From the NCBI RefSeq assembly GCF_040276085.1, contig NZ_JBELOK010000001.1, forward strand, positions 186,001-250,000: a stretch of DNA of 64,000 nucleotides, read 5' to 3'. The stretch is from Castellaniella sp040276085. GTDB taxonomy: Bacteria > Pseudomonadota > Gammaproteobacteria > Burkholderiales > Burkholderiaceae_B. Under the pieces are notes generated by a model that was not told where the DNA came from, made no database searches, and saw only the letters and a list, made by a program, of their open reading frames with translations. Shown piece by piece: positions 58,279 through 64,000 of the stretch (position 1 is its first letter; every line of letters starts with the position of its first letter). A program made the translations under genes and the position numbers.

Positions 58279-59286
58279 TCAGCTGTTATTGGAAGCCTGG
58301 GCAGCCTCAATCACGTCTTTACCGATCTGGCCTTCAAATTTTTCCCAGACGGGTTTCATCGCCTTACGCCATGCAGCCACGTCTTCTTTGCTGAGTGTCT
58401 GGATCTTTGCAGCACCAGCCTTGGCAATCCGCTGATGATCACGTTCGTTGATATCAGCAGCCAGTTTGTTGGCGTACTCGGTAGCCCCTGCCATGGCTTT
58501 GCTCAAGCCAGCCCGGATATCGTCAGGCAAGCCATCCCACCAGCCAGCGTTGGTGATGACCATGTAATCGATATCACCATGGTTGGTGATGGCGATGGTT
58601 TTTTGCACCTCGTGCAGTTTTTGTGTGTAGATGTTGGACCAGGTGTTTTCCTGACCATCCACCACGCCGGTTTGCAGTGCTTGGTAGACCTCGGAGAAGG
58701 CCAGCTTTTGCGGATTGGCACCCAACTGACGGAACTGTGCTTCAAGCACGTCAGAGGACTGGATACGGAACTTCAGGCCCTTGATGTCTTCGGGGCGGGT
58801 GAGCTTGTCTTTATTGGTGGACAGCTGTTTCATGCCGTTGTGCCAATAGGCCAGGCCCTTGATGCCCTTGGATTTCATCGAATCCAGCAGGCCCTGGCCA
58901 ACTTCGCTGGCCTGGAAGCGGTCGACAGCATCCATGTCGTCGAACAGGAAAGGCAGATCAAATACCTGCAGTTTTTTGGTGTAGCGGTCGAATTTGGACA
59001 GGGACGGTGCAATCATTTGCACGTCGCCCAACAACAGAGCCTCCATTTCTTTGCCATCGCCAAACAACTGCGAGTTGGGAAACACTTGAACTTCGACCTT
59101 GCCAGGCAGCGCTGCCTCGGCGAGCTCTTTAAACTTCAGGGCCCCCTGACCCTTAGGTGCAGTGGCCGCCACCACGTGACTGAACTTGATGATCATGGGT
59201 GCTGCCTGAGCTGCCGAGGCCATCAGGCCGGTAGACAGGCTGATGCCCAAGGCCAGTGCCAGGCGGGTAAGTGTACGGGATTGCAT
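58279..59286 (-). CDS. Orphan TRAP solute-binding protein (DctP family)
   Basis: This is a 335-residue periplasmic binding protein with a signal peptide ending near AAQAAP. Conserved parts are IIKFSHVVAATAPKG, GLKFRIQSSDVLEAQF (carboxylate-contacting arginine) and SEVYQALQTGVVDGQENTW. No DctQ or DctM gene accompanies it, although a complete TRAP system lies 4 kb away. It sits between the hydratase gene (166 bp) and the CaiB gene (107 bp). It probably binds a C4-C6 dicarboxylate handled by the flanking enzymes and may share another system's permease. Confidence 0.92.
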   Translation of the reverse strand: MQSRTLTRLALALGISLSTGLMASAAQAAPMIIKFSHVVAATAPKGQGALKFKELAEAALPGKVEVQVFPNSQLFGDGKEMEALLLGDVQMIAPSLSKFDRYTKKLQVFDLPFLFDDMDAVDRFQASEVGQGLLDSMKSKGIKGLAYWHNGMKQLSTNKDKLTRPEDIKGLKFRIQSSDVLEAQFRQLGANPQKLAFSEVYQALQTGVVDGQENTWSNIYTQKLHEVQKTIAITNHGDIDYMVITNAGWWDGLPDDIRAGLSKAMAGATEYANKLAADINERDHQRIAKAGAAKIQTLSKEDVAAWRKAMKPVWEKFEGQIGKDVIEAAQASNNS

Positions 59287-59393
59287 ATATGGTCTCCTGA
59301 AAGGTTGTTATGGCCTGGGCGGTTCTTGCCTCAGCAAGACACCCAAACCCTGTGCAAAGGCTCTGAAAAGGCCTTTTTGAATCAGCACTAGCT

Positions 59394-60542
59394 TTATACC
59401 AGCTTTGTGATGCCCAACTCTTGCAAGATAGCGTCAGTGTGCTGGCCCAAAGCCGGAATGGCTGCCATTTGTGCGTCCTCTTTTGAAGCCACGCCAGGGG
59501 GCAGCAGTGCTGGCAGCTGGCCTGCCGGGCTGTCTACGGATGTCCAGCGGCCGCGAGCCTTGAGCTGCGGGTGCTGCCAGAGGTCGGCCATCGTATTCAT
59601 CTGGGCGTTGGCAATACGGGCCTCATCCAGGCGCGCGATGACATCCTGAACCGTCAGCGTTGAAAACACCTGAAGAATAAGATCGCGTAGTTCGGTCCGT
59701 GCCGCGGATCGTTTCGAATTGCTGGAAAACCGGGGGTCACTGACCAGATCGGGCTGCAACAGTACTTTTTCGCAAAATACTTGCCATTCACGCTCGTTTT
59801 GCAGGCCCAGCATCACCGTTTTGCCATCACCCGCCGCAAAGGGCCCATAGGGATAAATAGTGGCATGCGAAGCCCCGCTGCGGGCAGGCGGCTGTGCCCC
59901 CTCGAAACTGTAATACATCGGGTAAGACATCCATTCGGCCATGCTTTCAAGCATGGAGACGTCGATGTGACGCCCCTGCCCCGTTTTCTGGCGCTGCAGC
60001 AGGGCTGCCAGGATGTTGGTATAGGCATACATGCCTGCCGCGATATCGGCGATGGAGCAACCTGCTTTGGCGGGCTCGTCGGGACCGCCGGTTACCGAGA
60101 GAAATCCGGATTCACTTTGAATGAGAAGGTCGTAGGCTTTTTTGTCGCGATAGGGGCCATCATTGCCGTAGCCGGATATATCGCAGACGACAAGGCCCGG
60201 AAAGCGCTCGTGCAAGGCCTCGAAGGACAGGCCAAGACGCGCAGCAGCGCCCGGAGCCAGGTTTTGCACCAATACATCCGCCTTGGCCAGCAGGCGATCC
60301 ATGACCTCTGCAGATTGCGGGCTTTTGATGTCCAGTGCCAGGCTCTCTTTGGAGCGATTGACCCACACAAAATGGGACGACAGTCCGCGCACGCGTTCGT
60401 CGTAGCCGCGGGCAAAGTCACCCACTCCCGGACGCTCGATCTTGATGACACGGGCACCGAGATCCGCCAGTTGTCGCGTGCAAAAAGGCGCAGCGATGGC
60501 GTGTTCCAGCGTAATAACGGTAATGTCCTGCAAAGGCAGCAT
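59394..60542 (-). CDS. CaiB/BaiF family (class III) CoA-transferase
   Basis: This is a 382-residue class III CoA-transferase. ITLEHAIAAPFCTRQLADLGARVIKIE starts the family fold. The catalytic aspartate is in YDLLIQSESGFLSVTGG, and GRHIDVSMLESMAEWM follows. These enzymes move CoA between carboxylic acids, for example from succinyl-CoA to mesaconate, itaconate or glutarate. It starts 12 bp after the acyl-CoA dehydrogenase gene, so the two act together: activation of an acid, then desaturation. Confidence 0.92.
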   Translation of the reverse strand: MLPLQDITVITLEHAIAAPFCTRQLADLGARVIKIERPGVGDFARGYDERVRGLSSHFVWVNRSKESLALDIKSPQSAEVMDRLLAKADVLVQNLAPGAAARLGLSFEALHERFPGLVVCDISGYGNDGPYRDKKAYDLLIQSESGFLSVTGGPDEPAKAGCSIADIAAGMYAYTNILAALLQRQKTGQGRHIDVSMLESMAEWMSYPMYYSFEGAQPPARSGASHATIYPYGPFAAGDGKTVMLGLQNEREWQVFCEKVLLQPDLVSDPRFSSNSKRSAARTELRDLILQVFSTLTVQDVIARLDEARIANAQMNTMADLWQHPQLKARGRWTSVDSPAGQLPALLPPGVASKEDAQMAAIPALGQHTDAILQELGITKLV

Positions 60543-60554
60543 GGTAAGAACTCT

Positions 60555-61715
60555 TTAAAATGACCGCGGCATGCCCAGCACGTGCTGGCCAACATAAGAC
60601 AGGATCAGGTTGGTGGAAATAGGCGCCACCTGATAGAGCCGGGTTTCGCGGAACTTGCGCTCGATGTCGTATTCGCAGGCAAAGCCAAATCCGCCATGCG
60701 CCTGCAGACAGGCATTGGCGGCCTCCCAGGAGGCATCGGCCGCCAGCAATTTGGCCATATTGGCCTGCGCGCCGCAATCCTTGTGAGCGTCAAACAGGCT
60801 GCAGGCCTGGTAACGCATCAGGCTGGCTGCCTCGACATTGACAAACGCCCGCGCGATGGGAAACTGCACACCCTGGTTCTGGCCAATTGGCCGGCCAAAG
60901 ACTTCACGTTCGGACACGTACTTTTTGGCGCGATCCACAAACCAGTAACCATCGCCGATGCACTCTGCGGCAATCAGGGTGCGCTCGGCGTTGAGGCCAT
61001 CCAGGATGTACTTGAATCCCTTGCCTTCTTCGCCGATGAGATTTTCTTCGGGGATTTCAAGATCCTCGAAGAAAAGCTCGTTGGTTTCGTGATTGACCAT
61101 ATTAAGGATAGGCCGCACGCTCAGGCCATTGCCAATGGCGGATTTCAGATCCACCATAAAAATGGACATGCCTTCGGATTTTTTGCGTACCTGCTCCAGC
61201 GGGGTGGTGCGCGCCAACAGCACCATCAGATCAGAATGCTGCACGCGGGAGATCCAGACCTTTTGCCCATTGACCACATAGCGGCCATCTTTTTTTACTG
61301 CAGTGGTTTTGATCTTGGTGGTATCCGTACCTGTGGTGGGCTCAGTAACCGCCATCGACTGCAGGCGCAACCGACCACTGGCAATTTGCGGTAACCACTG
61401 CTGTTTTTGGGCGGCAGAACCATGCCGCAACACGGTGCCCATGTTGTACATCTGCCCGTGGCAAGCGCCCGAATTGCCGCCTGCCCGGTTGATTTCTTCC
61501 ATGATGACGGAGGCCTCGGTGAGACCCAGACCAGAGCCACCGTATTCTTCGGGGATCAGGGCGGCCAGCCAGCCCGCATGCGTCAGTGCATCGACAAACT
61601 CTGCCGGATAGCCGCGTGCTTCGTCGATCTTGCGAAAGTACTCATCACCAAATTGCGCGCAAAGATCGCGGATTGCGTCCCGAATATCCTGATGGTCGCC
61701 GGCAGCGTCAAACAT
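60555..61715 (-). CDS. Acyl-CoA dehydrogenase
   Basis: This 386-residue FAD enzyme has the FAD/substrate segment VTEPTTGTDTTKIKT, the helix GLNAERTLIAAECIGD, REVFGRPIGQNQGVQFPIA and QAHGGFGFACEYDIER. The usual catalytic glutamate position near the C-terminus (YEGT) reads VAPIST here. The likely base is the Glu in GLNAER, the position used by isovaleryl-CoA and long-chain dehydrogenases. The start is the ATG at 61715. It is the first gene of a unit with the CaiB gene, downstream of a LysR gene on the same strand. Confidence 0.92.
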   Translation of the reverse strand: MFDAAGDHQDIRDAIRDLCAQFGDEYFRKIDEARGYPAEFVDALTHAGWLAALIPEEYGGSGLGLTEASVIMEEINRAGGNSGACHGQMYNMGTVLRHGSAAQKQQWLPQIASGRLRLQSMAVTEPTTGTDTTKIKTTAVKKDGRYVVNGQKVWISRVQHSDLMVLLARTTPLEQVRKKSEGMSIFMVDLKSAIGNGLSVRPILNMVNHETNELFFEDLEIPEENLIGEEGKGFKYILDGLNAERTLIAAECIGDGYWFVDRAKKYVSEREVFGRPIGQNQGVQFPIARAFVNVEAASLMRYQACSLFDAHKDCGAQANMAKLLAADASWEAANACLQAHGGFGFACEYDIERKFRETRLYQVAPISTNLILSYVGQHVLGMPRSF

Positions 61716-61818
61716 AGTCTGTCTCGAAGTGAAGGAGAACAGGCAGCATGAAGCAATCCGGCAAGGCAATCAATTTTGTTTTGCCAAAGCCAGGCTTTTG
61801 CAGAAGGCAACGGAGGGT

Positions 61819-62733
61819 CTACCCTGAGCCAGCACTGTCCTGAGCGTCACGCACCAGCAGATCCACCAGCTCCTGGGCAAAAACCGGCAACTCTCCGGCC
61901 TCCCGCCAGCAAATATGCAGATTTCGCCAAGACCACGCATCGATTAACGCCACGATACGGATGGGCATCAACTGTGCATAGCGCAACGCAGCCGACTGCG
62001 GGATGACGCCGATCCCTACCCGCGCTGCAATCAGGCGGCAAACAGCCTCGAAATTACCGACCTCGACACGAAACTTGAGCAACTGGCCGATGTCTTCGGC
62101 CGCCTTGAGCAAAAAGGAATGAATGGCACTAGACTCGAACAAACTGATGAAGTTGTCACCCAGCGTCTGCTCAAACCGGCACTGCCCGGCCTGTGCCAAG
62201 GGATGATCCGGATAGGTCACCAGCACGAGTCTATCGGTGCGATAAGGCAGATACTTGAGCCCGGAGCCACCACTGCCTTGTGCCGTAATGCCGATATCAG
62301 CCACGCCATCAGAAACCGCCTTCACCACCTGATAGCTGAGGCGCTCGCGCAACTCGATGTTGACGTCGGGATGGCTGATCAGGTATTTCCCCAGCACGGC
62401 AGGGATGAACTCGTTGGTGGCAGTGGTGTTGGCATACAGCCGCACCTGCCCCTTGATGCCATGCGCGTACTCCTGGATATCCCCACGCAGGTGCTCGATC
62501 TGGCGCAAGACCACACGGGCATGCCTGATAAACACCTCACCCGCCGGTGTCAGCGTAACGCCCTGACTACCCCGGTACAGAAGGTCGGTGCCCAGGGCGT
62601 CTTCGAGGCTTTTGACCCGGTTGCTGGCTGCCGGCAAGGATAAAAATGTGCGCTCTGCTCCTTTGGTCAGGCTTTGGGCACCGGCCACATTGACCAAAAG
62701 CTGCATATCGGTGAGGTCGAAGCGTGTCGCCAT
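61819..62733 (-). CDS. LysR family transcriptional regulator
   Basis: This 304-residue regulator begins MATRFDLTDMQLLVNVAG and has the helix-turn-helix GAERTFLSLPAASNRVKSLE and a LysR substrate domain. The ATG at 62733 follows AGGG; the frame from 62790 adds non-family residues. It is divergent from the MmgE/PrpD gene (155 bp) and precedes the acyl-CoA dehydrogenase gene by 103 bp, so both sides are plausible targets. Confidence 0.92.
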   Translation of the reverse strand: MATRFDLTDMQLLVNVAGAQSLTKGAERTFLSLPAASNRVKSLEDALGTDLLYRGSQGVTLTPAGEVFIRHARVVLRQIEHLRGDIQEYAHGIKGQVRLYANTTATNEFIPAVLGKYLISHPDVNIELRERLSYQVVKAVSDGVADIGITAQGSGGSGLKYLPYRTDRLVLVTYPDHPLAQAGQCRFEQTLGDNFISLFESSAIHSFLLKAAEDIGQLLKFRVEVGNFEAVCRLIAARVGIGVIPQSAALRYAQLMPIRIVALIDAWSWRNLHICWREAGELPVFAQELVDLLVRDAQDSAGSG

Positions 62734-62826
62734 CGTACAAGAGCCCTTAATGTTTACTGAAGTCCGTCTTAAGCAAACAATAATAGGCAAAAATTTCCCT
62801 GTCCCGCAAAGTCTTTCGGATAAATG

Positions 62827-62841
62827 CCACGCTGTGCGTGG
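62827..62841. repeat. Small palindrome in LysR-mmgE divergent region
   Basis: CCACGC (62827-62832) and GCGTGG (62836-62841) flank TGT. It lies about 48 bp before the MmgE/PrpD start and could be an operator half-site pair or a leader hairpin; no further support. Confidence 0.3.
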
Positions 62842-62888
62842 TCACACACAACAAAACATCCATCATTACTGCTTATTTCAGGAACGTC

Positions 62889-64000
62889 ATGTCACATCCC
62901 AGCGCTGAGCTCACCCGGTTTCTGGCCGGGCTCAAATTCCAGGATATCCCGGCCCCCGTCCTGCGACGTGCCGAAGACCTTTTGCTCGACTGCATCGGAT
63001 CGATGCTGGCCGGCGCCAGCGGGCGCACGGTTCAGGCCATTACCCAGTACGGCCTGGTGATGGGGCCGCAAAACGGTCCGGCCGAAAACATTGTCACTCG
63101 CGGGGGCACCAGCCCGGTATTTGCCGCCATGAGCAACGCGGCTGCCGCCCATATGGTCGAGCAGGATGACGTGCACAACGGCTCGGTGTTTCACCCCGCC
63201 GCCGTGGTGATGCCGCCTGCCATGGCATTGGCCCAGGCACATGGGCTCAACGGCCAGGCCCTGCTTACCGCCATTGTGGCCGGCTACGAAGCCGGCATCC
63301 GTATTGGCGAGTTTCTGGGCCGCAGCCACTACACGATTTTTCATACCACGGGCACCGCCGGCGCCCTGGCCTCAGCCATGGCAGCCGGAAAGCTGCTGCA
63401 ACTGGATGCGCCCCGCATGCTGCACGCACTGGGCTCTGCGGGCACGCAGGCGGCAGGCCTGTGGGAGTTTCTGCGCGACGGCGCAGACTCCAAACAATTG
63501 CACACGGCGCGCGCAGCGGCCAATGGCCTGATGGCTGCCTGGCTGGCTGGCCAGGGGTTTACGGGCGCCAGCCAGATCCTCGAGGGCCGGCAAGGAATGG
63601 CGGCCGGCATGTCCAGCGACGCAGATCCCTCACGCCTGACCGACGGCCTGGGCACCCGCTGGGCCTTGCTTGAAACCTCGTTCAAGTACCACGCCTCGTG
63701 CCGCCACACCCACCCCGCCGCCGATGCCTTGCTGTCGCTGGTACAAACGCATCACCTGAGCATCCACGACATTGCCCACGTCACGGCACATGTGCACCAG
63801 GGGGCGATCGACGTGCTGGGGCCAGTGGTCAAACCCACCACGGTTCACCAATCCAAGTTTTCAATGGGCACGGTGCTGGGTTTGATTGCCAAGCACCAGA
63901 AAGCGGGCTTGCAAGAATTTGACGATGCATCCAACGATGCAGACATCGCCGCCTTCTTGCCCAAGGTCAGCATGCAGCTGGACGACGAAGTCAACACGGC
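62889..64000 (+). CDS. MmgE/PrpD family protein (3' end cut by window)
   Basis: The 370 visible codons open with MSHPSAELTRFLAGLKF (AGGA nine bases before the ATG at 62889) and run off the window end. Family features are DCIGSMLAGASG, HMVEQDDVHNGSVFHPAAVVMP, VAGYEAGIRIGEFLG and FKYHASCRHTHPAADAL. The family includes 2-methylcitrate dehydratase, cis-aconitate decarboxylase (itaconate synthesis) and iminodisuccinate epimerase, so a dehydratase- or decarboxylase-type reaction on a polycarboxylate is expected. It is divergent from a LysR gene. Confidence 0.92.
   Translation, partial: MSHPSAELTRFLAGLKFQDIPAPVLRRAEDLLLDCIGSMLAGASGRTVQAITQYGLVMGPQNGPAENIVTRGGTSPVFAAMSNAAAAHMVEQDDVHNGSVFHPAAVVMPPAMALAQAHGLNGQALLTAIVAGYEAGIRIGEFLGRSHYTIFHTTGTAGALASAMAAGKLLQLDAPRMLHALGSAGTQAAGLWEFLRDGADSKQLHTARAAANGLMAAWLAGQGFTGASQILEGRQGMAAGMSSDADPSRLTDGLGTRWALLETSFKYHASCRHTHPAADALLSLVQTHHLSIHDIAHVTAHVHQGAIDVLGPVVKPTTVHQSKFSMGTVLGLIAKHQKAGLQEFDDASNDADIAAFLPKVSMQLDDEVNT

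Noticed and set aside
1..64000. Mobile elements, prophage, CRISPR arrays, tRNA or rRNA genes
   Set aside because: None seen: genes are co-oriented housekeeping or metabolic units with short spacers, no transposase or integrase motifs, no regularly spaced repeats, and no tRNA cloverleaf noticed in the intergenic regions.

Overview
The window is a gene-dense, high-GC chromosomal segment of a betaproteobacterium. It is most likely a Burkholderiales member of the Alcaligenaceae type (Bordetella/Pusillimonas/Castellaniella-like). The evidence is the set of housekeeping genes (glyQ-glyS-gmhB-plsC, lptD-surA-rsmA with divergent amgK-murU, a class I fumarase, coq7, a divergent cbb3-like oxidase) together with abundant LysR regulators and TRAP transporters. 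I see no rRNA, tRNA, CRISPR array, prophage or insertion sequence. Genes are mostly joined by ATGA/TGATG overlaps.

Layout. 1-10.3 kb is a surface-polysaccharide locus: a phosphomannomutase/phosphoglucomutase end on the plus strand, facing a seven-gene minus-strand operon (WecA-like initiating transferase, UDP-HexNAc dehydrogenase, UDP-HexNAc 4-epimerase, MurJ-like flippase, two paralogous GT4 enzymes and a tandem double-GT4 fusion). 10.4-12.2 kb holds gabD, with a strong terminator, and a candidate small RNA with its own promoter and terminator. 12.3-17.3 kb is a respiratory operon: cbb3-like CcoN with an N-terminal extension resembling FixS/CcoS, CcoO, a monoheme cytochrome c, a SCO protein, an unknown membrane protein, and coq7. 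17.4-22 kb has an OsmC protein, thyA, and an enoyl-CoA hydratase/fumarase/CitE-like lyase operon. 22-27.7 kb is glyQ-glyS-gmhB-plsC-M48-like protease-gloA. 27.7-35.3 kb is outer-membrane biogenesis and peptidoglycan recycling (rsmA, surA, lptD; amgK, murU), ending in an unknown coiled-coil membrane protein.

35.3-40.4 kb carries two ABC importers (polar amino acid; methionine metQIN). 40.5-51.6 kb carries rmuC, a LysR regulator, panB, an aldo/keto reductase, acnA, an FmdE-like protein with a perfect FNR-type palindrome upstream, a double-PAS diguanylate cyclase, and a nucleobase permease. 51.6-57.3 kb is an operon coupling a TRAP transporter to fumarylacetoacetase and maleylacetoacetate isomerase homologues, with a divergent LysR regulator. 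57.3-64 kb is a CoA-dependent acid catabolism cluster (MaoC-type hydratase, orphan TRAP binding protein, CaiB transferase, acyl-CoA dehydrogenase, LysR, and a divergent MmgE/PrpD gene cut by the window end).

The most novel-looking items are the candidate sRNA with a CUCCUCC loop next to gabD, the FixS-like/CcoN fusion in an operon without a diheme CcoP, the tandem glycosyltransferase fusion, and the two catabolic operons that pair TRAP components with CoA or aromatic-acid enzymes. All functional calls rest on reading motifs by eye; no database search was run.
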